Shown piece by piece: positions 53,988 through 61,726 of a stretch of 64,000 bases of DNA. This DNA comes from Psychrobacter cibarius. GTDB taxonomy: Bacteria > Pseudomonadota > Gammaproteobacteria > Pseudomonadales > Moraxellaceae. The position numbers and the translations under genes were made by a program. A model generated the notes under the pieces. The model was given only the letters and a program-made list of their open reading frames with translations. It searched no databases and had not been told where the DNA came from. The stretch covers positions 1,550,001 through 1,614,000 of the forward strand of contig CP131612.1 of NCBI GenBank assembly GCA_030686115.1. The letters are read 5' to 3'. The stretch's first letter is position 1; every line of letters starts with the position of its first letter.

Positions 53988-54713
53988 ATGACAGACGTTA
54001 AGCAATTACCTGAAAATCTTGAGCAACTAGAGCAGCTGACAGAGTTTAAGCGCGTGTATAAAAAATACACCGCTGATCAGATGGAAGATCTATTGACCGA
54101 AGCCGAGGTGGACTACCTAAGCGCTGATAATAAGTCAGAGCTTACATGGCGCTTACTGGATCATCAGGGCTTTGATTTTGAAGCCGCGCTTGCCGAAGCA
54201 AACAACGATCAACCAGCACCAGCAGATGATAAGGATGATACCAATGAAGACGTACAGACGGTTCAAGATGATACTGATAGCGAGCATGGCGATCAGATCG
54301 ATAGTGAAGCAAGCGCAGACGACAGCGAAAAACCTAGTCAAATGGATAACGTTACCAACGATGATGTGCCGTCAGATATTGGTAACAGCGATGACGCTAA
54401 CGCAAACGAAGTTGAGCAGCCAGCGAATGAAGCAGTTAACGACCAACGTTTAGGCGGTAACGCATGGTTCCAGTTCAGAAATAACGCCATGAAAACCAAC
54501 GATATCAAGCTGGCTGACACAGTAGAAGAAGATCATGTAGAAGTCTTCAATACTGGTGCGTTCGCTTTTTTCGAGACAGCGACCAGTACGCTAGCTCCAG
54601 CTAAGAAAACAACTAATATCTATCCTACGGCCTTGGTAGATAAAGACCAAATCTTGCGCAATGTTAAGCAATACAACCACACTCGCGGTAACAAGTTGCG
54701 TGTGCTCAACTAA
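53988..54713 (+). CDS. Hypothetical virion protein with HeH/LEM-like N-terminus
   Basis: A 241-aa protein. Residues 22-58 (FKRVYKKYTADQMEDLLTEAEVDYLSADNKSELTWRLLDHQ) look like a HeH/LEM-type helix-extended loop-helix, a small fold in phage head proteins. The centre (about 70-150) is an acidic, Asp/Asn/Glu/Ser-rich disordered region. The C-terminal 70 residues (FQFRNNAMKTNDIKLADTVEEDHVEVF … YPTALVDKDQILRNVKQYN) may be a separate fold. It sits between capsid and tail genes; a head-decoration or assembly role is plausible but unproven. Confidence 0.55.
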   Translation: MTDVKQLPENLEQLEQLTEFKRVYKKYTADQMEDLLTEAEVDYLSADNKSELTWRLLDHQGFDFEAALAEANNDQPAPADDKDDTNEDVQTVQDDTDSEHGDQIDSEASADDSEKPSQMDNVTNDDVPSDIGNSDDANANEVEQPANEAVNDQRLGGNAWFQFRNNAMKTNDIKLADTVEEDHVEVFNTGAFAFFETATSTLAPAKKTTNIYPTALVDKDQILRNVKQYNHTRGNKLRVLN

Positions 54714-54729
54714 AACACTGGTGTGCTAC

Positions 54730-54763
54730 TGGCGGTCGTAAGTGCTTTTCGACCGCCATTTTC
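54730..54763 (+). terminator. Terminator after the 53988 gene
   Basis: TGGCGGTCG and CGACCGCCA, a perfect 9-bp stem, are followed by TTTT. No GGAACACCCC element is found around it, unlike the other late gaps. Confidence 0.8.
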
Positions 54764-54784
54764 TAAAAGTCATGAGGATTGATT

Positions 54785-56044
54785 ATGATCGAGAGTAAAA
54801 CACTAGGTAGCGCCGCTGGTGTGCAGTATCAGGGCGTTATCGATAAAACAGAGAGCAACAGTTTACCGTCATTAGCCAATGGCGTGATTACGGGACGCTT
54901 TAAACGTGGCCGCATGGATAAACCGTTCAAACTGACTGCCAGCAATTACCAGCCGTTGTTAGGACGTGATCCATCTAATCCAAGTTACTTGGCGGTAGAA
55001 GATGCTTTTAAGCGCGGGGTGAGTGAGGTTAGCGTTTTGCGTATTGGTAGCAATACAAGCGGTGGTGGCAGCATTACATGCACGCCAAGTAATGGTTTTG
55101 TTTCAAACTTCAACGAAGACTTGCCCAAAGAATGGATCACTGTTAGTCGTAACGGCGGCTTGTTTGTTACTTTTGACCTAAATGCTGAGACTACAGACTA
55201 TGACACCTTTAGTCGTATGACAGCTTATGGACAAGATGGTAAATCACTCGCGTTTATTGGTTATCCATATATGATCGACAGCGGCGATACAGATGGTCTA
55301 GGTGGAGTGATTAGTCTTGATAGCTTGCCAGTTCTTCCAATCGCCCCTAAGTATTACTACTCATTTCTGGGTATCAATACAAACGGTATTATAAAGACAT
55401 ACGATGGGGAGAAAGACTTAAAAGAGCTAAAGTTAAAATATACTTTCCAAAGTTCGCATACACCAAACAAGCCGCGTGCTGAGCACAATTGGTTAGTATT
55501 TAAACCCACACCAAACGTAGATCCTGCTAATGATCTTTTCTACAAAATGGGGGCAACAGGTGACACGCTAGAGGTACACAGTTGTGCGGTGATGGAAAAA
55601 AAATTTGATCCTAATGTTTGTATGCCAACATACAACGAAACTATGTTCAACCATCGAAGCGGAGATGAAAACCCTATTGGTGAAGTACATGCAAAATATC
55701 GTATAAATGGTGAGCCGTGGCAGTATTACAGAAACAACGACCCCGATGTTTATAACGTGGTTGAATATTTCTTTGAGTCGTTATACCACAATGATTGGCA
55801 AATGATACACATTGGCGGTGGTAATGGTAGAGCAGCATTTGCCACAGGTTATCATAAGGCCAATATCTATGGTGCTTCTGCTACAACTGAATACATGCGT
55901 GATCAAGACGGTATTGTGGCTTTCAAGCCATATACTATTGAGTTTGCTGTGACAGAAGACAGTAGAAACGATCTTGTTTATCTAGCGTTTGGTAAAGATA
56001 CAACCATTAAGTCATGTGCTATTGGTAGTTGGATGGGCTACTAA
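54785..56044 (+). CDS. Tail-sheath-like virion protein, copy 1
   Basis: A 419-aa protein from ATG 54785 (GAGGATT upstream; the ORF begins two codons earlier at TTG). The first 75 residues (MIESKTLGSAAGVQYQGVIDKTESNSLPSLANGVITGRFKRGRMDKPF … LLGRDPSNPSYLAVEDAFKRGVSEVSVLRIG) resemble the entry domain of contractile tail sheaths. The other 340 residues are not recognised; they contain LPVLPIAPKYYYSFLG and GGGNGRAAFATGYHKANIYG and may be a separate surface domain. A second copy of its first 63 codons follows at 56126. So this is a member of a duplicated virion gene with a variable distal part. Confidence 0.6.
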   Translation: MIESKTLGSAAGVQYQGVIDKTESNSLPSLANGVITGRFKRGRMDKPFKLTASNYQPLLGRDPSNPSYLAVEDAFKRGVSEVSVLRIGSNTSGGGSITCTPSNGFVSNFNEDLPKEWITVSRNGGLFVTFDLNAETTDYDTFSRMTAYGQDGKSLAFIGYPYMIDSGDTDGLGGVISLDSLPVLPIAPKYYYSFLGINTNGIIKTYDGEKDLKELKLKYTFQSSHTPNKPRAEHNWLVFKPTPNVDPANDLFYKMGATGDTLEVHSCAVMEKKFDPNVCMPTYNETMFNHRSGDENPIGEVHAKYRINGEPWQYYRNNDPDVYNVVEYFFESLYHNDWQMIHIGGGNGRAAFATGYHKANIYGASATTEYMRDQDGIVAFKPYTIEFAVTEDSRNDLVYLAFGKDTTIKSCAIGSWMGY

Positions 56045-56050
56045 CCCTAT

Positions 56051-56115
56051 GGAACAGTCCTAACTTAACCTTTCAGACCAAGCCTATACTGTGAAAACAG
56101 TATAGGCTTTTTAAT
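56051..56115 (+). promoter_or_regulatory. Late promoter E nested in a terminator hairpin
   Basis: GGAACAGTCCTAA (56051) precedes by 34 nt the -10 TATACT (56085-56090). The -10 lies in the 5' arm of GCCTATACTG TGAAAA CAGTATAGGC TTTTTA (56082-56112). A transcript starting in the loop escapes the terminator that stops readthrough from copy 1. The promoter drives the truncated copy 2. Confidence 0.7.
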
Positions 56116-56125
56116 AGGACAGATT

Positions 56126-56314
56126 ATGATTGAGAGTAAAAAATTAGGTAGCGCCGCTGGCGTGCAATATCAGGGCGTTATCGATAAGACAGAGAGTAAT
56201 AGTTTGCCGTCATTGAATAAAGGCGTAATTATCGGCCGTTTTAAGCGCGGTCGTATGGATAAGCCGTTCAAAGTAACGGCGAGCAATTATTAAACGTTGC
56301 TAGGACATGATCCA
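56126..56314 (+). pseudogene. Truncated copy 2 of the sheath-like virion gene
   Basis: ATG 56126 opens 55 codons nearly identical to the start of copy 1 (MIESKKLGSAAGVQYQGVIDKTESNSLPSL…) and is about 80% identical at DNA level. A TAA at 56291-56293 replaces the codon after Asn-Tyr, and homology with copy 1 continues for seven more codons (…LLGHDP) before ending at 56314. The next base pairs belong to the end of the minus-strand immunity gene (stop at 56318). The copy was thus both stopped and cut off by the VgrG cargo block. Confidence 0.85.
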
Positions 56315-56317
56315 ATA

Positions 56318-57580
56318 TTAGAGTTTCTCGAACAACGTCCACGTTATAGATACTCTTTCTTCTGTATGCCCATGCTGATTCATTTTGATGAAGTAGGGCG
56401 CAATATCACCTTTGAGCAGTACTACATACTGTCGAAGGTCTTCAGCTCTTTCATAAGGTTCTGCGAAATATACTGGATGGTCTCTGATGTGGTCGTACTC
56501 TTCTTCATAGCGATAGCGACCATCAATCTCGCAAACTTGTGCAGACATAAGCGTTATCGGTTCAATTGACGGCTGTGATAAAGTTCTATTGTCCACTGGC
56601 TGTGGTAGTCTTCGCCACAATCTAGGATTATCGAAGCGTCTCATCCATAAGTCTGTAAAGTAAGTATTAAAGCTTTGATAGCCAATACCTTCATCGTAAC
56701 CATTACCTAAAGAATCATAATTGCCATTACGCATAGGGCGAGTAATGGCATTAATATTTAGATAACTGTCAGGGATTTTATCATCGGCTGGTAGTAGTTG
56801 CGGTGTATCGGCAGCAATCAATAGCAACCCATCAGAATAATCCTTATAAGTGATTTTCTGTTTTTTAACTTGAGCCTTAAAAATATCGATTCCACCGACC
56901 CGTTCTGCGAGTTCATGACTAATATACGTCCACCAGTCGATACTCTTAATACCATGACTTAAAGTCATTATGTCTCCGAGATCATAAATATTAAGACCAA
57001 AAAAGCAATGCGCTTGGTCAAGGATATCAATACCTACTCTATCGTTATCGTAACCATAAGCGGGACTCCAGCCCATAGTAGCGTGATAAGGGTTTAAACG
57101 GCTAATACAGTCGTTGAAAAGTTCAATAATTGCTTGATGAGTTTCTGAATCATAAAACTTCTGTCTATGAATACGAAAAAGCAATCTACTAGGTTCTTGA
57201 ACTTCCCAACCCCGAGCAGTAAGACAAGATAATTTATAATCAAAGCTTGCATTTAATTCTTTATAATTTCCGCTTGCAACGAACCATTCAATACAGTCAT
57301 CAACATGCGCGTTGTTCTCTAGGGTTTGCTCAAAGGTAGGCAGCTTATCTATCGGTTTTTGTGTCCAGCCTTTAGGATCAAATCCCCATTCGATGTGGTC
57401 ACTAAATAAGTCCATATAATGATCCATACACGCTTTTAGCTGTTGTCTGACTTCCTTGGTATGCCCATCCCAAAAGAAAAAACAAGCCTCTAGGTGAACA
57501 GATAAAACGGTCAGACCGTTATCTCCAAGACTCTCATCAAAATATTCAAACTCGTCTTTATATCTTTCTATATCTTCCAT
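56318..57580 (-). CDS. Type VI immunity family protein (DUF3396-like)
   Basis: A 420-aa protein, last gene of the VgrG cassette. The N-terminal block LTVLSVHLEACFFFWDGHTKEVRQQLKACMDHYMDLFSDHIEWGFDPKGW and the middle (GWSPAYGYDNDRVGIDILDQAHCFFGLNIYDLGDIMTLSHGIKSIDWWTYISHELAERVGG) fit the DUF3396 / type VI immunity family, which guards cells against T6SS nucleases. It has no signal peptide, so it acts in the cytoplasm, where the nuclease would cut. Its location directly downstream of the nuclease gene, with a gap of 17 bp, supports the pairing. The stop lies at the very edge of the cassette. Confidence 0.8.
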   Translation of the reverse strand: MEDIERYKDEFEYFDESLGDNGLTVLSVHLEACFFFWDGHTKEVRQQLKACMDHYMDLFSDHIEWGFDPKGWTQKPIDKLPTFEQTLENNAHVDDCIEWFVASGNYKELNASFDYKLSCLTARGWEVQEPSRLLFRIHRQKFYDSETHQAIIELFNDCISRLNPYHATMGWSPAYGYDNDRVGIDILDQAHCFFGLNIYDLGDIMTLSHGIKSIDWWTYISHELAERVGGIDIFKAQVKKQKITYKDYSDGLLLIAADTPQLLPADDKIPDSYLNINAITRPMRNGNYDSLGNGYDEGIGYQSFNTYFTDLWMRRFDNPRLWRRLPQPVDNRTLSQPSIEPITLMSAQVCEIDGRYRYEEEYDHIRDHPVYFAEPYERAEDLRQYVVLLKGDIAPYFIKMNQHGHTEERVSITWTLFEKL

Positions 57581-57597
57581 AGTTTTTCCTATTATAC

Positions 57598-58494
57598 TTA
57601 TAGTGTGGCTATTCTTAAAATTAGTGCACCTGCTGCAATCTCAGGCGCCAAGAAAATACCTACAGCAACTGTAGCGACAACTGCGCCACCGATGATGATA
57701 TCAGTAACCACAGGATTATCTAGATAATCTGAAACAGGTTGATTTGTAGGTTTAATTGTTCCATGTGCTAAAGAACTCTCATGTTTGACAGCTACTTGTG
57801 CCCATGGATTTTTTAAATAAGTATATGCTTTAGTTTGTGCACCATATTTTTGTGGATTTCTAAGTTCGCATCGACAGTCTGTATCTCTTAATTTATTAAA
57901 CTTCTTATTTGAACCAGCAATTCTTCTATATGCTTTAATTTGCCCATCAGACAATGTATCGGTACCAAATTTAATTTCAACAACCGACTCTATATTATCT
58001 CGTATTGGTATTAGTTTCTTAAAATTTCCTGCACCTGTCATTCGAAGATTAATCAATTCAGCATCAGTAGTCTTTAAAATGACACAGTCAGGTATTCTTA
58101 ACCGACCTTTTGCACTATCCTCTAAGCTATCTTTAGTGAACAATCCCATTTGTGATGCTCTTCCAAGCGGAAAACGACTGGGGCGCATTTCTTCACCATT
58201 CTTCGGACTCATAATAGGCATAGGAGGGTTCTTATTCATCATATAACCAACTTCTGCCTTATATTTCCAAATTAGATGATTAGCCTCTTCTTCCGCCCAT
58301 ATTGCAAGCGTACAGGCACGCTGTTTGAGCTTAGCTCCAGCCCTACTGATACGCGGAAATTTCTCTGCAAAACAAATATGGGCACATAGATAGTTACGCT
58401 CTAAGCTTGGCTTTAGCGTAACGATTTTACTTTCAGCAATAGGTTTAGTACTGGTTTTACCTTGACCATTAGTAGGCTTTGAGCTTTTAGCCAT
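57598..58494 (-). CDS. VRR-NUC-type T6SS nuclease effector
   Basis: A 298-aa toxic effector. The PD-(D/E)XK nuclease is of VRR-NUC type: GRLRIPDCVIL (Asp136), VVEIKFGTDTLSDGQIKAYRRIAG with Glu173, Lys175 and Gln185. These would cut DNA. The N-terminal 130 residues are a helical adaptor region, with WAEEEANHLIWKYKAEVGYM and an Arg-rich start. The last 30 residues are hydrophobic (IIIGGAVVATVAVGIFLAPEIAAGALILRI), perhaps for translocation across the target's inner membrane. The gene starts 5 bp after vgrG and its immunity gene follows. No T6SS structural genes are in the window. Confidence 0.8.
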   Translation of the reverse strand: MAKSSKPTNGQGKTSTKPIAESKIVTLKPSLERNYLCAHICFAEKFPRISRAGAKLKQRACTLAIWAEEEANHLIWKYKAEVGYMMNKNPPMPIMSPKNGEEMRPSRFPLGRASQMGLFTKDSLEDSAKGRLRIPDCVILKTTDAELINLRMTGAGNFKKLIPIRDNIESVVEIKFGTDTLSDGQIKAYRRIAGSNKKFNKLRDTDCRCELRNPQKYGAQTKAYTYLKNPWAQVAVKHESSLAHGTIKPTNQPVSDYLDNPVVTDIIIGGAVVATVAVGIFLAPEIAAGALILRIATL

Positions 58495-58499
58495 AAATT

Positions 58500-61376
58500 C
58501 TATTCCGAATAAGAGTCTTCACTAAATTGATGATACTCATCTGAATAATCATCCAATATATGTATTGTTAGCTCTTTAGAGCCATTTGTATTAATAGTTT
58601 GAGTTTTACCTTCTGCATCTGTTAAACCATGGAACTCCACACCATTATTTAATTCAATAATGTACCGATGATTTCTTATAAGTTCTCCATTAGATCCTTT
58701 TAAAATAAAGAACTCTTCATGGTGTTTGGGCATTGCTGGTAATTTAAATTTTGCACGTCCACCAGCAACCAGACTCTTCTTCACCGCCTTTATCTTAATC
58801 GTCCCTGGGCACACCAGTTTAATGCCACTGTCATCAATCGTAATCGAAGCACCGCTACTGGTTTGTAGCTTGATGCGCTTAGGACTCGACACATTCACTT
58901 GACCTGATTCACTACCAATCGTCATACCTTGCTGAGAGTGCAACTGCAACTCACCTCCTTGCGCTTGTATCGCTACAGGTTTGGTATTGGCACTGATATG
59001 TAGTCCTGATAGGGCCGCTTGACCACCAACGCCCGAGAGTGACTCAATCATATCTGCCGTTAGCTTATAATTTCCTGCCACCACATCTGACTGCGTGCCG
59101 CCGGATTGTCTGACAATCGTCTTTGCTGTCCACAGCGTATTACTGGCAGAGGCGAGGATGCTATCTTTGCTGACCAGCATCACATCGGGTGCGCCTAAGA
59201 CTTCTGTATTGAGTGTCTCATCTATCACTTGTGCCGTGGTTTTAAAGGCATCTACTGATTGAACAGCACGACTGAGTGCCTCGGTCGATTGCAGATGTGC
59301 TTGTTTGGCCTCTTCTAGCGTCTCACCCAGCTCAGCACCTATTTTAAGCTGACGTTGTCCTGCATCATTGACCCATGCTGATTCATGCTCCAATTGTGTA
59401 TGACGGATACCAAAGGTAGACAGCAACACCCCTTTATTGCCTGTGATTTGAAGACTGTTATCAGTTGCTACTCTGAAGCCTTGTCCGCTGTTAGTGGATT
59501 GATGGTTGCTAAAACGATGGCGTAGGATACCCAGTTCAATAACGTGCTGACTGGGGGCGAAGGTGGCCTTGTCTGTGATAGTTGCGCTCATTGCATCCGC
59601 ATGAGTGCCAATATTAGCACTCCACTTGAGTCCAACTTTATTAGGCGTATCATCGAACAGCAGGCTGATCTCAGAGCTATTGACTAGACCGTATTGCGCA
59701 ATCCCTGATATCCACCCGCTATGATTATCATCATCATTGATTTGTGAGTGCCCAAGTCCGCTCCCATGCCACCTTGGTGAGGAGCCACCCTTTATGTTGT
59801 ATCGATGCGCAAGCTCACTTGATCCTGCTGTTATATCATTGATGTCAGTATCACCCATACCAATACCGTCATATAAAGATCGGCTAATCACTGGGCTGTC
59901 GATGTCACCATACCAATAGGTCAGCAACACGGGTTGTCCATCACGCGGGGCAAACTGCCAGCCATGCGTGGTACCCGATGAGAGTTGCAGACTACGTAAG
60001 GGAGGCGTCGAGTCATCACTTTGAGCGCTAAGACCTGCCCAAACAGGAGTAGTTATGGTTTGCTGTAGAGTGTCATCAGTGACGGTAGATGCGTAACTTG
60101 GAGTTGTTGAGGTGTTAGCGTTACCTGTACGCGCTTGGGTAGGACCGCTATAGGTATGACTGGCAAAGGAGAGGATGCTTGGATAAGGGCAATAGGGGAT
60201 ATTTGAATCAAGCAGTTCAGCACTAACCCATATCCCTGTGCTGCGGGCTATTTCATAGGCATAGGCGGGAATGCTCATTGATCCGTACTGAGTGTCCTTA
60301 GTAAGACGCTGTAGCCAGTCTTTAATCATAGTGTGGTGCTGATAGGAAATGCTGTCACTATCAGGCTCGACTCCGATCATCTGTAATGATAAACAGTGGG
60401 TTTCAATGCTTTGGATGTTGGGGATATTATTAATATAAACGTTTGCGCCCACATTCATCCCGCGCAGGGAGCCTGTGGCTTGATAATGGCCGCGATGACT
60501 ATTATTTGCAGCCACCCACTGCTTAGCTAGGCGTATGGCATCGGCATCGCTTGTGACTCTTGAGGGCGATGCTAGCAGTACCGCTGTACTATCTATTGCC
60601 AGCGGTGACTCATTATCCGCTGTACCTTCATAAATGGTGTCAGCGGAAAGACCGTCAGCACGGACGGTGACGGTGCGTGTGCCTCGTTGCATAACGGTTG
60701 GTTGCAGCTCATCAACGGTGTCTTGTCCAGACTGTACAGAGTTTTGCGAATAGTTATAGTTTAAAGAAGGTATCTCTAAGTCATCAAAGTTACTGATTAG
60801 AACTAGAGACCCAATATCTTCTATAGATTCTTTTGCAACCCAAAGCATAGAGATACCAATATCAGCAAGCAGTCCAGTGACAAAGTCCCAGTCACTAACA
60901 TCTGACTGAGTACGCAAGGCAAGTGGCCGTTGTAAAGACTCTGAGGCAAGTAATATTTCAGACCATTGCCACTCAAAATCATAGTTTGCCAAAACGCTAG
61001 TGACAATATCAAAGGTGGATCGATTAACGAAGCTACGAGTACAAATATTTTGAGTCAACAACCAATCAGGGGACACAATGCTTAAGCCATAAAAGTGTAG
61101 CGCCCCATCTGAGTGCTGATAGTTTATTGCTTGAATAATGCCGGTGCGATAAGTTGGAATTCGAGTTGCTGATAGTGTGGTCAAACAAACTGGCGCACCA
61201 ATCAAAGATGAACATGCGTCTGCATTTAAAAAGCTATGAGTATAGACCAACAATTTAGCTGATGATGAGTAATTAATAGTGCTTTTCCAAGAAAAAGCTA
61301 CTGGATATAGATCAGAAGGTGCTAGTAAATCAGAGCTAATGACAAGTTGATGTAAACGATCAATTTGCGAAGACAT
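58500..61376 (-). CDS. vgrG: T6SS spike protein VgrG with DUF2345-type extension
   Basis: A 958-aa VgrG. The gp27-like N-terminal part (about 1-400: HSFLNADACSSLIGAPVCLTTLSATRIPTYRTGIIQAINYQHSDG, then LALRTQSDVSDWDFVTGLLADIGISMLWV) is followed by a gp5-like OB region (GQPVLLTYWYGDIDSPVISRSLYDG, then SSELAHRYNIKGGSS). A DUF2345-type beta-helix follows (IKLQTSSGASITIDDSGIKLVCPGTIKIK) with a 90-residue C-terminal extension ending in acidic Asp/Glu. VgrG is the trimeric tip that carries the effector. It is read against the phage late genes, so it does not belong to the phage tail operon. Confidence 0.9.
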   Translation of the reverse strand: MSSQIDRLHQLVISSDLLAPSDLYPVAFSWKSTINYSSSAKLLVYTHSFLNADACSSLIGAPVCLTTLSATRIPTYRTGIIQAINYQHSDGALHFYGLSIVSPDWLLTQNICTRSFVNRSTFDIVTSVLANYDFEWQWSEILLASESLQRPLALRTQSDVSDWDFVTGLLADIGISMLWVAKESIEDIGSLVLISNFDDLEIPSLNYNYSQNSVQSGQDTVDELQPTVMQRGTRTVTVRADGLSADTIYEGTADNESPLAIDSTAVLLASPSRVTSDADAIRLAKQWVAANNSHRGHYQATGSLRGMNVGANVYINNIPNIQSIETHCLSLQMIGVEPDSDSISYQHHTMIKDWLQRLTKDTQYGSMSIPAYAYEIARSTGIWVSAELLDSNIPYCPYPSILSFASHTYSGPTQARTGNANTSTTPSYASTVTDDTLQQTITTPVWAGLSAQSDDSTPPLRSLQLSSGTTHGWQFAPRDGQPVLLTYWYGDIDSPVISRSLYDGIGMGDTDINDITAGSSELAHRYNIKGGSSPRWHGSGLGHSQINDDDNHSGWISGIAQYGLVNSSEISLLFDDTPNKVGLKWSANIGTHADAMSATITDKATFAPSQHVIELGILRHRFSNHQSTNSGQGFRVATDNSLQITGNKGVLLSTFGIRHTQLEHESAWVNDAGQRQLKIGAELGETLEEAKQAHLQSTEALSRAVQSVDAFKTTAQVIDETLNTEVLGAPDVMLVSKDSILASASNTLWTAKTIVRQSGGTQSDVVAGNYKLTADMIESLSGVGGQAALSGLHISANTKPVAIQAQGGELQLHSQQGMTIGSESGQVNVSSPKRIKLQTSSGASITIDDSGIKLVCPGTIKIKAVKKSLVAGGRAKFKLPAMPKHHEEFFILKGSNGELIRNHRYIIELNNGVEFHGLTDAEGKTQTINTNGSKELTIHILDDYSDEYHQFSEDSYSE

Positions 61377-61528
61377 AAGGATAGTTCTCAGAACTGCTTG
61401 ATTGTGAGCGTGACTAATAGCTTAGTATTATTTGCAACAAAATTATAAAGTTTATTAGAATATTGTCAACTAGTGTTGATAATGAAATTGTAGTGATTTC
61501 TATCAAGTTCATATATTCGGTAGTATAA
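61377..61528. other. AT-rich right edge of the VgrG cassette
   Basis: Upstream region of vgrG (minus strand). TTGACAATATTCTAATAAACTTTATAATTT on the minus strand around 61475-61445 gives TTGACA and TATAAT spaced about 18 bp, a good candidate promoter for the cassette. Composition is more AT-rich than phage late DNA on either side. No gene. Confidence 0.5.
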
Positions 61529-61645
61529 ATTTTTATTAATATCTTAAAGCGTACAAAGTTAAGAGCAATCAAAAACTTTGATGGTTCGATAACCGCTAAA
61601 ATCATGGCTGTTATTAATTTCACAAGCAATGGTGGTGATGTGTAA
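61529..61645 (+). pseudogene. Possible 3' remnant of the interrupted phage gene
   Basis: After the stop TAA at 61526 an open stretch of 38 codons runs to TAA at 61643, encoding …KLRAIKNFDGSITAKIMAVINFTSNGGDV. Late promoter F follows 8 bp later, just as promoter E follows the copy-1 stop by 6 bp. That placement suggests this is the true end of a late gene, perhaps that of copy 2. I cannot show sequence homology to copy 1. Confidence 0.35.
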
Positions 61646-61653
61646 TACCTCAT

Positions 61654-61723
61654 GGAACACCCCTAAAAGCCTCAATCAAACCTTGCCTATACTGATGAAA
61701 TACCAACACAGTATAGGCATTTT
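61654..61723 (+). promoter_or_regulatory. Late promoter F nested in a terminator hairpin
   Basis: GGAACACCCCTAAAA (61654) with TATACT starting 34 nt later (61688-61693), in the 5' arm of GCCTATACTG … CAGTATAGGC ATTTTATT (61686-61723). The stem is identical to that of promoter E with a longer loop. It drives the sheath gene, whose ATG is 34 nt past the -10. Confidence 0.7.
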
Positions 61724-61726
61724 ATT

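Noticed and set aside
58500..61376. VgrG as the phage's own tail spike
   Set aside because: It is on the strand opposite to all late genes, is followed by a nuclease-immunity pair, lacks the phage late promoter, and its edges coincide with a truncated phage gene. Phage use is not excluded but is less likely.
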